From Paenibacillus pini JCM 16418 (GTDB taxonomy: Bacteria; Bacillota; Bacilli; Paenibacillales; Paenibacillaceae), in contig NZ_BAVZ01000015.1 of assembly GCF_000576305.1 (NCBI RefSeq), forward strand, positions 30,733 to 94,732: DNA of 64,000 nucleotides, written 5' to 3'. Numbering within the stretch: the stretch's first letter is position 1; every line of letters begins with the position of its first letter. This document shows, piece by piece, positions 8,723 through 18,418 of this stretch. The notes below the pieces were generated by a model. That model was not told where the DNA came from and did no database searches. It saw only the letters and a list, made by a program, of their open reading frames with translations. The position numbers and the translations under genes are program-made.

Positions 8723-9205
8723 TTTGAGCACCTCCATGTGCTTGGTTTCGGAGTATTTCTCTAGCTCGCTGAAGCTGATACGTACCGTATTTTCCTTCCG
8801 ATGTAGAAGAGTGGCAATTTCAGATGTGCTGTAATCTTCAAATTAATACAAATACATCACGATGCGATATTTCTTGGGAAGCTCCAGAACCATAGATACA
8901 ATTTCATGATCCTGCGGATCGGTAATGGGCTGAATAACTTGCTCGACAGGCGTGAACCTCTTTTTCCAAAAGCTTCTCAGTATGTCTTTGCATGTATTGA
9001 TAGTGATCCGGATGATCCAAGCTTTCTCATGTTCAGCATCTTCGAAGATTTTGGCATGTTTGAAAAATTTCACGAAAACGTCCTGACATACATCCTGCGC
9101 GTCCGAATGCTGCTTGAGATATGTAAAAGCGATACGCATGATCATATCTGAATATTTCTCCACGATTGTCGTTACATATACTTCATAATCGTTGTCTGCT
9201 TTCAA
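8712..9205 (-). CDS. ECF RNA polymerase sigma factor, broken by a stop codon and a 1-nt indel
   Basis: TTG start at 9205 after AAAGGGGGT. Region 2 is visible (SDAQDVCQDVFVKFF, KAWIIRITINTCKD) and region 4 begins at LELPKKYRIVMYLY. A TAA at 8843-8845 then replaces what should be Tyr, and the same frame continues FEDYSTSEIATLLHRKENTV. One missing base near 8780 must be restored to read the normal end QLQRAREILRNQAHGG and the stop at 8712. The repaired product is ~164 residues, normal for the family. The indel resembles others in the window; the nonsense codon is a substitution and could be genuine inactivation. Confidence 0.7.
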
Positions 9206-9428
9206 TCAGATATGACCCCCTTTTAGAATAGATACATGCTGCATCTAACAATCTTAACACGATTCAAATCAGCGAAATGATTCACTTGTCAGAAAAGAAT
9301 TTTTATTAGAAATAATTGTAGTATTTTAGTACATATATGGAACATTAAAATATCAAATATTGTTGATTTTGCAGGTTTTTCACAATAAACCGAGAAATAA
9401 GGTAGAGGAAGAGATGAGGTGTAGTGCA

Positions 9429-10337
9429 ATGAAAAAGCAGCAACCAATTTATGTTCAAACCGACATCCATACCTCAATAGAGGAATTATGGGAACACACT
9501 CAAAACCCTGACTTACATACAGCATGGGATGTCAGATTTACTGAAATATCGTATTTGGAACGAGAGGATGAAGAGCCCCAGCGCTTTCTATATACAACGA
9601 AAATTGGAATGGGTCTTGAAATTAGCGGAGAAGGGGAAAGTATCGGTCAAATCGAGAAAGAATCGGGCGACCGGATATCTTCACTCAAATTTTGGACCCA
9701 TCATCCATTATCTTTAATACGCAGCGGACGAGGTTATTGGAAATACACGCCTGAAGGCGATCATATAGGGTTTGAAACGTTGTATCATTACGAAACAAGC
9801 TTTGGCAAACTTGGTGAATGGATGGACACGTATCTATTTCGACCTATGTTGGGCTGGGCAACGGCATGGAGTTTTGATGCTTTGAAAATATGGCTGGAGA
9901 AAGGGTATCATCCCAGGCTGCTTCTACAGCGAACAATGACCTACTGGATCATCTGTTGTCTGATCGCTTTCGTATGGATCTATCAAGGGTTGGTTCCTAA
10001 ATTGATTACAGCGCATCCGGAGGAAATAAGTATGCTGTCTTCAATGGCACCTGTTCCTGGAGACGGAAAGCTCATGATTCGAATCGTCGGTATTCTGGAA
10101 ATGGTATTTGGTGTGATTTGGCTGTTACCTTTTTCTAAGCGAAAATGGTTTCTGTTTCATATGATCATCGTAATCGGACTAACGATTTCAGCAGGAATGG
10201 CTAATCTATCAAGCTTCGTTTCGCCATTTAATCCCGTTACTCTAAATGTCATGTTGATCATTGTCTCTTGGGTAGGTTATATCAATAGCAAGCATCTACC
10301 TAGGGCACGTAACTGCCGCAGACGTAAAGAGGTGTAG
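9429..10337 (+). CDS. SRPBCC domain protein fused to DoxX-like membrane domain
   Basis: About 302 residues from ATG 9429 (GAGGTG seven bases upstream). The N-terminal ~165 residues have the START/SRPBCC look (IYVQTDIHTSIEELWEHTQN, later GFETLYHYETSFG). The C-terminal ~120 residues hold four membrane helices matching the DoxX-like family. It heads a three-gene unit with DUF4166 and YndJ genes; intergenic gaps are 4 bp and an overlap. Role unknown, possibly lipid-related given the SRPBCC fold. Confidence 0.7.
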   Translation: MKKQQPIYVQTDIHTSIEELWEHTQNPDLHTAWDVRFTEISYLEREDEEPQRFLYTTKIGMGLEISGEGESIGQIEKESGDRISSLKFWTHHPLSLIRSGRGYWKYTPEGDHIGFETLYHYETSFGKLGEWMDTYLFRPMLGWATAWSFDALKIWLEKGYHPRLLLQRTMTYWIICCLIAFVWIYQGLVPKLITAHPEEISMLSSMAPVPGDGKLMIRIVGILEMVFGVIWLLPFSKRKWFLFHMIIVIGLTISAGMANLSSFVSPFNPVTLNVMLIIVSWVGYINSKHLPRARNCRRRKEV

Positions 10338-10341
10338 AAGG

Positions 10342-10965
10342 ATGTCATCCATATATGAGCGGTTGCTTGGCGACGAATTTAATCGCCTGCATCCGAAGCT
10401 GCAGACGCGTTATCAACTTGATAGAACCCGAGAATTTAGAGCTGAGGGCATGATGGAGGAAGTGTCTGGAGGATCAAAGCCTGTCCGTTGGCTGCTCAAA
10501 TTAGGAGTGAAATTTAGGATATTCTTTTCAGAAAGAGGGAGGGATATCCCGTTTACCATTCGTAACCGAGTCACGTTGGATCGTACAGGCAGAGAGGTTG
10601 TGCATTGGGATCGTACATTTCATTTTGGAGTCAAACAACGTTTCTTTGATGCAATCATGATGCTGGATGATCATGAACAGGAAATTATCGATTTGTTTGG
10701 ACGGCCGTCCCTACTAGGATCGACTCTTTCCTTCCATGTAGATGACGAGGGAGCGATGCATATTGCATCTAAGAAACAGTGGCTTCCGCTGATGGGACTG
10801 CGTGTTCCACTCCCAACATTTTTGCATGGCAAAGCGTATATTATTGAATCGTATGATGACCAGACAGATGAATTTCGCATTCGAGTACATGTTTATAACT
10901 CCTTAGTGGGGACGCTGTTTGAGTACAAGGGTTCGTTTAGAGAAATTGAAGGTGATCAAGTATGA
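10342..10965 (+). CDS. DUF4166 domain protein
   Basis: 207 residues, soluble. It begins SIYERLLGDEFNRLHPKLQ, characteristic of DUF4166, and ends in the typical EYKGSFREIEG. It starts 4 bp after the preceding gene and overlaps the next by 4 bp (ATGA), so translation is coupled. Family function is unknown; it recurs next to SRPBCC/DoxX and YndJ genes. Confidence 0.7.
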   Translation: MSSIYERLLGDEFNRLHPKLQTRYQLDRTREFRAEGMMEEVSGGSKPVRWLLKLGVKFRIFFSERGRDIPFTIRNRVTLDRTGREVVHWDRTFHFGVKQRFFDAIMMLDDHEQEIIDLFGRPSLLGSTLSFHVDDEGAMHIASKKQWLPLMGLRVPLPTFLHGKAYIIESYDDQTDEFRIRVHVYNSLVGTLFEYKGSFREIEGDQV

Positions 10966-12580
10966 AACGTAATATCGTTATAGGCATCTTGTTATTTGTA
11001 GCATTTATTAGTTTGGAAAATACAAAATTACAAGTGTTAGAGGCATTGATTTTGCTATCTATTCTTATATTCACGCCGATGCTAATGCTCCTCGTGGATA
11101 AAAGAAAAAGAGATGGTTCTAAGCTGAGGCTCGCAAAATGCATCGATGTGCTGTATCCAATCGCTGCATTTTGTGCAGCCTTGACTTTTATTACGGATGT
11201 CTACGTGTTTGCTGTGGTTTGGCTTCTCTTTACAGGTCTTGTGGCCGTGTACGGAAGTAGTAGATTGATCGAAAGAGGATGGAAACCGCTCGCAGAGTCC
11301 GCAATTGATAGTAGTTTCATATATTTGTTTTTAGGTGGTTTTTGGTTCTTTGCTGCGGCAGCGCATATTCCAATCATGAATTTCTCCTATCAATTAATCT
11401 TACTAACCGCTATTCACTTTCACTACTCTGCGCTAATTATTCCCGCAATTACAGGATTTCTAGGCAGAAAAGCTCTGAGGTATCGCAAGCTATATTCTTT
11501 CGTTGCGCTATCCATTATGTTATCGCCTTTACTCATAGCGTTAGGAATCGCGTATTCAACCGTTATTGAGTTTATAGCTGTGCTTGCTTATTTATTAGCT
11601 TTCTTCGTGTATGGGTTCTTAGTACTGACCGTTCCCTTTACGAGAAAGATAGCAAAAATGCTTGTTTCCTTCTCAGCCATTGTGCTGCTCTGTACGCTTA
11701 CATTTTCTCTAATCTATGCGTATGGAAGAGTGTCCTCAACGCTCACGCTTTCCATTAATCAAATGATTTGGATTCATGGGGTAGTGAATGCATTAGGGGT
11801 TGTGTTGCCTGCTTTGGTAGGTTGGTTGATCGAATCAACCGCGCCTGTCACTATTTCTTATGGTTTACCTATGAGTCGAATCGTCGGTGATGCCGTCGTA
11901 GGGAGTGCTTTTTACAGAGTAAGAACTTAGTGGAGGAACGAAGGTATGATGGCCTTATAGATGATATGGCTGAGCTCGATTCACCTACGTTTGAGGCAGA
12001 GCAGTTGTCCAAAATTATCCGAGATTTTTATGAGCATACAGATCAGTACAGTATGAAGGCCAACATTCGGTGGGCGGGATGGTTCAAGCCGTTCGCAGGT
12101 ATATACGACAAAATAAGCGGCCATATGCAGCAGCTTCATTTAGGCATAACTCCAGGTTGGCAAACGATGAGAGGCAGCATTATTGCTGTGAAATCGGATG
12201 ATGACGGAAGGAAGCGAGTGAGGGCATGGATAAGATTAAATGAGCAAGATGAGGCCATTTTTGTGGCGCTATATTCTACGCATCAATACGCAGGAGAAAC
12301 GTACATGAATATTGCGCTTCCGCTTCCCCATGCGAATATGACGGGTATACTTAAGCCTAGTAATGCTGGTTCAGATCTTGTCCTGTCAAGTGTCACACGG
12401 CACACACGAAGAGGGGACGAAGGTATATACCTCCATACGAGGTGGATGACAAGCCGTTTACCTCTTACGGAGATGTTTCTAATTCAAGAGTCGGGGGATG
12501 GCAACATCACAGCCAATCATACGATGCGAATCTTCGGAATCAGGTTCCTCGCTATTAGCTACCAGATAGAGAAACATTAG
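10962..12580 (+). CDS. yndJ: YndJ-like membrane protein, split by an apparent 1-nt frameshift
   Basis: The first frame (10962-11930) is a ~322-residue membrane protein with about ten hydrophobic helices. The second (to 12580) is a soluble ~216-residue domain starting at a GTG that overlaps the stop and has no ribosome site. Adding one A in the GTAAG at about 11919 joins them as RVKNLVEERRYDG into ~539 residues, close to the length I recall for B. subtilis YndJ. The break is therefore probably a sequencing indel. Function unknown. Confidence 0.6.
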
Positions 12581-13962
12581 TCCAAAGGTAATCGGATCTG
12601 AAAGACCGTACCTTCACTAGGTTGACTAATAACGTCAATATGCCCACCATGCATCGTAATAATTTTATGCGTAATGGCTAATCCCAGTCCGCTTCCCGTC
12701 TCGCCTTCTTTACGGCTGCGTGCCTTGTCTGCCTTATAGAAGCGATTGAAGATACGCGGTAAATCTTCAGCAGATATACCTGCTCCCGTATCCCTAATGT
12801 CCACGTGGCATTCTTGCTCATTCTGCTTAAGCTTGATGGATATGGTGCCGCCGATGGGAGTGAATTTAATACTATTGGTGATCAAATTCGTCCACACCTG
12901 ATGGATCAGCTTCTGATCGGCGTGAATATACACCTGTGGTAGATTCATCTCAATCACAAGATCCTTTTCACGCCAGCTCCACTCGGTCATGGATAACACC
13001 TGTTTTAACTGATCTGCAACATCAAATGTACTTTTCTCTAGTACATTCTCCTCTTTATCGAGGGAGGCCATCATTAACAGCTGCTTACTCATTTGGGACA
13101 TGCGGCGGGCTTCTCCTTCAATTACCGATAAATAATGCATGCGCTGTGCTTCAGGTACATTCTGCGTTTGTAGTGTCTGAGAGAACCCTTGAATGGAAGC
13201 TAGCGGCGACTGGATCTCATGAGATACATTAGATACGAACTCCTGCCGCATTTCCTCCAATTGCTCAATACTTTTAGCCATGCGAGAGAAGTGATCAGCC
13301 AACCTGCCAATCTCATCACGCCGCTTGACGTTTAATTGAAGATGGTAGGTTCCCTGCGTAATTAACTGCGTCGCTTCGGTCAGCTTCGTGATCGGATTAA
13401 CAATATAACGGGTGCTTATGATGACAAATAAAATACTGATCACAATGATGAGAACGACAAGAACTGCCAGGAACATATGTAATTCTCCAAGCTGTACATC
13501 GACATTAGGTCGCACAAACATTGCATAAGTACTTCCATCCGACTGAATAGCCACACCAATGGTATTCACGAGTGAATTGTCGAAGAATCCGGTTATAAAA
13601 GCTGTGGATGCGAAATTGGCGATGCCATGATAGGTGTTCCCCTGCAAGACATCCTGCACAACCTTCCGCGAGATATCCTTTTGACGAAATTCGCCTCCAT
13701 AGTATTTCCCCGGTGTGTCTTGTCCAACCACATAAATTTGATAACCTAGCTCACCAATATTGTTCAAATAATCTTCCATCTCGGCTTTGGGGTACGTTTC
13801 ATAAAAGTGTTTAATGTTCTCTGCCATGCGGGTGATTTTCTGGTCATTAACCGGTTTTAACTTATGCTGGTAATACACATTGGATAAAATAAATGCCAGA
13901 AAACTGCTGAATATCATCACGGCGACCGTGGTCACACAGATACGTAAATAAAGGGATTTCAC
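12577..13962 (-). CDS. hssS: Sensor histidine kinase, HssS-like (heme sensing)
   Basis: 461 residues: N-terminal membrane helix (~8-30), ~130-residue extracytoplasmic sensor, second helix (~160-182), HAMP, HisKA with VSNVSHEIQSPLASIQGF and HATPase with TNLITNSIKFTP and DTGAGIS. The sensor carries GNTYHG, FITGFFDN and MFVRPNVD, which match what I remember of staphylococcal HssS, the heme sensor that controls the HrtAB efflux pump. No hrtAB genes are in this window. The gene overlaps hssR by ATGA, and its 3' end overlaps the convergent yndJ stop by 4 bp. Confidence 0.7.
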   Translation of the reverse strand: MKSLYLRICVTTVAVMIFSSFLAFILSNVYYQHKLKPVNDQKITRMAENIKHFYETYPKAEMEDYLNNIGELGYQIYVVGQDTPGKYYGGEFRQKDISRKVVQDVLQGNTYHGIANFASTAFITGFFDNSLVNTIGVAIQSDGSTYAMFVRPNVDVQLGELHMFLAVLVVLIIVISILFVIISTRYIVNPITKLTEATQLITQGTYHLQLNVKRRDEIGRLADHFSRMAKSIEQLEEMRQEFVSNVSHEIQSPLASIQGFSQTLQTQNVPEAQRMHYLSVIEGEARRMSQMSKQLLMMASLDKEENVLEKSTFDVADQLKQVLSMTEWSWREKDLVIEMNLPQVYIHADQKLIHQVWTNLITNSIKFTPIGGTISIKLKQNEQECHVDIRDTGAGISAEDLPRIFNRFYKADKARSRKEGETGSGLGLAITHKIITMHGGHIDVISQPSEGTVFQIRLPLD

Positions 13963-14636
13963 TTTTTGGTGACCTCCAATTTATAGCCAACTCCGCGAAC
14001 CGTTTTAATGCTAAAATCGGCTTCGGAATGCGTAAAATGTTCCCGCAGTCGCTTAATATGAACATCCACCGTTCTGTCATCACCGCTAAAGTCCGCGCCC
14101 CAGACATTCTGAATTAATTCTTCACGGGTGTAGACCCGGTCTGGAAAGCTGGCAAGCTGTGCGAGCAGTTCGAATTCTCTTGTGGGCAGCATAAGCATCT
14201 GATCACCGCTGTGGACGACATAGCTCTTAACGTCAATGATGGTATTGTTCAGCTTAATCGTCTGTGCATTCACCATCTGATACCGTCTGAGCAGTGCTTT
14301 AATCCGAAACAAGAGCTCCTTAGGCTCGAAAGGCTTGGTCACATAATCATCGGTACCGACAGAATACCCTTTCTCCTTATCTACTAATTGATCCTTAGCT
14401 GTCAAAAGAATGACGGGGAAGTCATAATATGTCCTGATTTCCTGACATAGTTGTATCCCATCTTTATTAGGCATCATGACATCGACGACAGCCAAATGAA
14501 TCTGTTCTTGGATAAGGCAAGCGGAGGCTTCTACTCCGTCAGCAGCTTCAAATACTTCATATCCTTCACTTTGAAGGTAATGTCTTAATAACTCACGAAT
14601 ATTCGGATCATCATCTGCAATTAAGATACGGATCAT
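13959..14636 (-). CDS. hssR: OmpR-family response regulator, HssR-like
   Basis: 225 residues. The receiver domain has DDDP acidic residues at 8-11, the phosphoacceptor in VVDVMMPNKDG and lysine in VTKPFEPKEL. The C-terminal winged helix reads ERTVDVHIKRL-like (DDRTVDVHIKRLREHF) and ends KTVRGVGYKLE. It is the first gene of the pair and its close match to HssR supports the heme-sensing assignment of the kinase. Its target promoter is not identifiable here. Confidence 0.75.
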   Translation of the reverse strand: MIRILIADDDPNIRELLRHYLQSEGYEVFEAADGVEASACLIQEQIHLAVVDVMMPNKDGIQLCQEIRTYYDFPVILLTAKDQLVDKEKGYSVGTDDYVTKPFEPKELLFRIKALLRRYQMVNAQTIKLNNTIIDVKSYVVHSGDQMLMLPTREFELLAQLASFPDRVYTREELIQNVWGADFSGDDRTVDVHIKRLREHFTHSEADFSIKTVRGVGYKLEVTKK

Positions 14637-14935
14637 AAGAAATCATCCAACTCCTTGTGTCTTCAAAAGGTTACTCTAATTATACAAGTAAATGATTCCC
14701 TTTCCCATGACCAATCAAACCGATATGTCTGGAAGGAGAGATGCTTATTCATGTAGTTGCTACCCTTAAAATCGACCTTTTCGCAGTTTGATTTTCACAG
14801 TCTGTACGATGTGAAGATGAGACGTTTAAGTTTTGATTATTTGTTGTTATATGATGTAAACCGCGCTGCATCAACCTTTTCGCTATGAGGGTACAAGGTA
14901 TTGAAATAATACAGGGTCTTTTTTTACCCACTGGC

Positions 14936-14964
14936 TTGCATATTGAGAAACCATATGTTAAGAT
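14936..14964 (+). promoter_or_regulatory. cold-shock gene promoter with long 5' leader
   Basis: -35 TTGCAT (14936-14941) and -10 TAAGAT (14959-14964) with a 17-bp spacer. Transcription would start near 14971, giving a ~139-nt untranslated leader before the csp ATG, as in thermosensor leaders of cspA-type mRNAs. The remainder of 14637-14935 holds the hssR promoter region and no supportable gene. Confidence 0.6.
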
Positions 14965-15109
14965 AAGGGCAGTTGATAAATTTGGAACCAATTCACATAT
15001 TGAAAAGGGGTTCATGTTTACTACGATGAAACTTTTTTCAATGTGTGAATTTTTTTTAGATTTATGTAAAAAATGATCATATTAAACTAATTTTGTGGAG
15101 GTACATCAA

Positions 15110-15310
15110 ATGCAAACAGGTACAGTTAAATGGTTTAACGCAGACAAAGGTTTCGGTTTTATTGAAGTAGAAGGCGGAAGTGACGTATTCGTACATTTCA
15201 GCGCTATCACTGGCGACGGCTTCAAAACTTTGGATGAAGGCCAACGCGTTCAATTCAACGTTGTTGAAGGAAACCGTGGACCACAAGCTGAGAACGTTGT
15301 AAAACTGTAA
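15110..15310 (+). CDS. cspB: Cold shock protein (CspA/CspB family)
   Basis: 66 residues from ATG 15110, preceded by TGGAGGT; the upstream GTG would sit inside the ribosome site. It has the RNP1 motif KGFGFIEV and RNP2 motif DVFVHFSAI, the standard single-stranded nucleic-acid binding surface of this OB-fold RNA chaperone. A long leader and a strong terminator make it monocistronic. Confidence 0.95.
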   Translation: MQTGTVKWFNADKGFGFIEVEGGSDVFVHFSAITGDGFKTLDEGQRVQFNVVEGNRGPQAENVVKL

Positions 15311-15322
15311 TACCAACAAGCA

Positions 15323-15356
15323 CTACCCTTAACATGTTTGTTAAGGGTAGTTTTTT
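15323..15356 (+). terminator. Intrinsic terminator of the csp gene
   Basis: CTACCCTTAAC-ATGTTT-GTTAAGGGTAG followed by six T. Confidence 0.95.
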
Positions 15357-15478
15357 CATATGGAGCTATCATATTAGTATGATTTTATTTCAGCGGACGC
15401 CCGATACAGTAAGTATGTGGGGTATCCGTCTATATTAGTTTTAGCTAGCTTTATACTTCAATATTAGGGGGACTGAGC

Positions 15479-15709
15479 GTGAACTATCGCAAAAAGTCGT
15501 TAGAGGAAATTCCAGAGGAGAATACTCCGATCTGGTCCTGCACGAAAGAGGACTGCAAGGGATGGATGCGTGATAATTTTGCGTTTGAGCATGAGCCAAC
15601 CTGTCGGTTGTGTAACTCCCCAATGGTTAGAGATATGAAGATGCTTCCCATACTAAACAATTCTAACGGTGATCTTAAGGCAATTAAGAAAGGCGTTCAA
15701 ATTGATTAA
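15479..15709 (+). CDS. YdjO-like cold-inducible small zinc-ribbon protein
   Basis: 76 residues from GTG 15479. It shows two cysteine pairs, CTKEDC and CRLC, separated by GWMRDNFAFEHEPT, the layout of the YdjO family of cold-inducible proteins in Bacillus. It lies directly after the cold-shock gene but has its own terminator, so shared control is inferred from position only. Confidence 0.75.
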   Translation: MNYRKKSLEEIPEENTPIWSCTKEDCKGWMRDNFAFEHEPTCRLCNSPMVRDMKMLPILNNSNGDLKAIKKGVQID

Positions 15710-15756
15710 GATGTATAGAACTAATTTGACTTCATTTGAATAAAGCGCGATAAGAA

Positions 15757-15787
15757 ACGGCCAATCCTTAAGGATTGGCCGTTTTGT
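15757..15787. terminator. Intrinsic terminator
   Basis: AACGGCCAATCC/GGATTGGCCGTTTT perfect hairpin between the YdjO-like gene and the convergent ycnI. Confidence 0.9.
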
Positions 15788-15815
15788 GTATGATGGTGAT
15801 ATATCGTTCAGCTAT

Positions 15816-16505
15816 TTATTTTCTTCTACGCAGGCTGAGGGCAAGGGTAATTACAGATAAGAGTAACGCGACAATAGATACAACTAGTGTCGTAGTCTGA
15901 AGTCCGTTAGATGTGCTAGAGGCTGCGTCTGAGCTGCCTTGTTCAGTAGTTCCTGTATTTGTAGGTGCATTTCCTTGTGTATGTCCTTGATCCGAAGCGG
16001 GTTGATCCGTAGCTGGTGCAGCACTAATTTTGGTAATGGCATGCGGAGAGTCTGAACCCTCGTCACCTGTCCACTCTACGATACTACCGTCTTCGTAGTA
16101 CTGATATGCATCCCAAGCCGCGTCAGTGTCTTTGTCGGGGTTCTGTGCTACAAAGTTAAACTGCTGGAACTCACCGGCGTTTATTCCTGATCCTGTAGCA
16201 CTCCAAGTTACGGATTTAACGGAGCCATCTGCATTCTTATCCGTAGTAACCTTCCATTCTGGAACGGGCTGATACTGTTTAAAGTTAACCCCAGCAGGAA
16301 CTTTTAGCGTTACCTTTGTCGTAGGAGTTTCTTTCTCAGATGGAATTTTAATCGTGTATGTTTCCCATGCACCGGTAGCTGAAGTTGTCGGTTTAACGCT
16401 GACATGGGCGCTGGCTATGCCTGAGAAGATGAGAACACCTGCGGTGAGTGTAGCAAGACTGGTAAACAGTCTAGAGGTGAACAATTTCGAGCTTTTGTTA
16501 TTCAT
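15816..16505 (-). CDS. ycnI: YcnI-like copper-binding exported protein (DUF1775)
   Basis: About 229 residues from ATG 16505 (AAAGGGGA before it). The signal peptide ends ...GIASA, giving a mature start HVSVKPTT whose N-terminal histidine is the copper ligand known for YcnI. The ~130-residue DUF1775 domain (TYTIKIPSEKE, WDAYQYYEDGSIVEW) follows, then a Thr/Gln/Ser-rich linker, a C-terminal membrane helix and a basic tail RRRK. It is downstream of ycnJ by 38 bp, the order seen in B. subtilis ycnKJI. No ycnK repressor is present here. Confidence 0.85.
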   Translation of the reverse strand: MNNKSSKLFTSRLFTSLATLTAGVLIFSGIASAHVSVKPTTSATGAWETYTIKIPSEKETPTTKVTLKVPAGVNFKQYQPVPEWKVTTDKNADGSVKSVTWSATGSGINAGEFQQFNFVAQNPDKDTDAAWDAYQYYEDGSIVEWTGDEGSDSPHAITKISAAPATDQPASDQGHTQGNAPTNTGTTEQGSSDAASSTSNGLQTTTLVVSIVALLLSVITLALSLRRRK

Positions 16506-16543
16506 TCGTAAATCCCCTTTCAAATCATGTTTATTATTTTGAA

Positions 16544-18232
16544 TTATGGACTACCGACAGTAATGATAAAGTTGGTGTCTAGTGCTTCTAACGAAGAAGT
16601 GAGTACATGAACACTGACATTCCAGCGTCCAGCCATACTTATTAAATCCTTAGCTTGGTAAGATGTGGCCGAGCTGCTTCCGGGAATCGTAATGTCATAG
16701 TTGCCCATATCCATATCTAATGAGCTTAAGGTTAACTTGATCTGTTCGATATCTTTAACGCTGTTCCCAGCAGAGTCTTTCACTTGTATCTCAAACATAT
16801 TATCACCGGTTTGGTTAGGACTGATATGGAGTGAGATAACGCTCTTGTTGCTTAGAGTATGCTCCATGTTAATTGGACCCGGTGAAGTGGCTGCGGGTGG
16901 CAGATTCGTTAGAACTGCTGCAAGCACGAGCGTAATCACTCCAGCTGAAAGCTCAATCCAGATAGAGGCGCCAAGCGTGCCCGTGCCCCGTTTACCGCGG
17001 AGCATGTTGAAGGCTGCGAAGCCAATCATGATAAGCAGGAGTAAGCCTTTCAGTAGCAGTACTACACCATATGAAGTATGCGTCAGTGAATACCAAGTTG
17101 GAATGTATTTCAAACTTCCATATATACCACTGATTAGAATGAAGGATACCAATGCTGTTCCCCAATAGGAAAAGCGTTGAATCACTTTGAAATATACCTG
17201 TTTACGTGCGTTAGGTTCAGTTGGCAGCGAAGCCTCCCCTGGTAAGAGGGCGGCTATGGACAGTAATGCGCCAATCCAGATGGACGCAGCGGCTAAATGA
17301 ATAAAGTCCATCGGAATAGAGATAGCTTTGGGTTCTGTAACGGCTGGGTGTCCAATTAAGGCTTTGCAGAACAACATGCCAAGTGATAAAGCCAGCGCTA
17401 GTGTAAAGACAAGCTTTACATCCTTTTTACGAGTCATATTTGCCGCAGCATAGAGCATGGTACCTAGCAGTAGCATAAGAATGATTTGCACGAGCCAGAT
17501 ATGTCCGAAGCTCGTTACACGGAGCATTTTGCTAAATAGTTCAGCGTTCCATACTTCGGTCCAACGAACACCTGCATCGATCGTTATTTGTTGTGGCAGG
17601 CTGAGTAATAGACTAAGTACAACCCCGCCATAGGCAGACCATAATAGGAAGCGACTTCGTGAAGGTAATTGAAGTAGGGGCTCTTTTTCCGTACTAGAAG
17701 GAAGCATATACAGATAAAAGCATAAAATTCCTGCTACCATGGCAAGGCTCATGTATAGTAGCCAACGGATGATAATGAGATCGACACCAGGCATATCATT
17801 AGTTGTATTTGAAGTTGGAGTCGTTTCAGCTGAACCTCCATTTCCAGCTTGCGTGCCCAACTGAAAGGCAAATGTTCCTTCGATTGGATGTCCATCACCG
17901 GATACAGCTTTCCACTGAATGGTGTAGATGCCCTGCGGTAAATTAGGCTCTAATTTGACCTCAAGTTCAGAGTCTTTGCCTGGAACCGTATAACTCTCAC
18001 CTTGATTAATTTGTTCTCCAGAAGAATTTTTCACCTTTATGGAGTGGAAAGCTGGCTGAATGGACTCATTAAATTTCAAAGAAATTTTAGTGGGCGGTTC
18101 ATTTAGTACGGCGTTCTCTGCTGGTGTAGACTGAATAAGCGATGCGTGTGCTGAAGTAACTGCTGGTTGCGTCAGCAAACCTAGACACACAAAAAGCATG
18201 ATGATGCATAGCATTTTCGTATATCGAACCAT
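16544..18232 (-). CDS. ycnJ: YcnJ-like copper import protein (CopC-CopD fusion)
   Basis: 562 residues. The signal peptide ends before HASLIQSTPAENA, so the mature N-terminal histidine can bind copper as in CopC. The CopC domain includes GDGHPIEGTFAFQLG. A CopD-type membrane domain of about eight helices follows (HLAAASIWIGALLSIAALLP), then a C-terminal exported domain ending in FIITVGS. In Bacillus YcnJ brings copper in during limitation. It sits upstream of ycnI and points away from csoR-copZA, which expels copper. Confidence 0.85.
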   Translation of the reverse strand: MVRYTKMLCIIMLFVCLGLLTQPAVTSAHASLIQSTPAENAVLNEPPTKISLKFNESIQPAFHSIKVKNSSGEQINQGESYTVPGKDSELEVKLEPNLPQGIYTIQWKAVSGDGHPIEGTFAFQLGTQAGNGGSAETTPTSNTTNDMPGVDLIIIRWLLYMSLAMVAGILCFYLYMLPSSTEKEPLLQLPSRSRFLLWSAYGGVVLSLLLSLPQQITIDAGVRWTEVWNAELFSKMLRVTSFGHIWLVQIILMLLLGTMLYAAANMTRKKDVKLVFTLALALSLGMLFCKALIGHPAVTEPKAISIPMDFIHLAAASIWIGALLSIAALLPGEASLPTEPNARKQVYFKVIQRFSYWGTALVSFILISGIYGSLKYIPTWYSLTHTSYGVVLLLKGLLLLIMIGFAAFNMLRGKRGTGTLGASIWIELSAGVITLVLAAVLTNLPPAATSPGPINMEHTLSNKSVISLHISPNQTGDNMFEIQVKDSAGNSVKDIEQIKLTLSSLDMDMGNYDITIPGSSSATSYQAKDLISMAGRWNVSVHVLTSSLEALDTNFIITVGSP

Positions 18233-18418
18233 TAGTACATATCCACCTCAATGTGATGATGCTGTATTTTAGTTCACTCCTTATACATACTTCGATTTGG
18301 AATGAGTATTAAAAAAGTACTACAATAATCTTAAGGTTATTATGCCCATAAGAAAATGACCCGTATGGCTATATCGAATCAATGATGTGACGAAAACTAA
18401 AACAAGGTGGGTGGAAGC

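Noticed and set aside
14885..15076. 63-codon ORF upstream of the cold shock gene
   Set aside because: It spans the promoter and the 5' leader, has no ribosome site, and its sequence is not protein-like.
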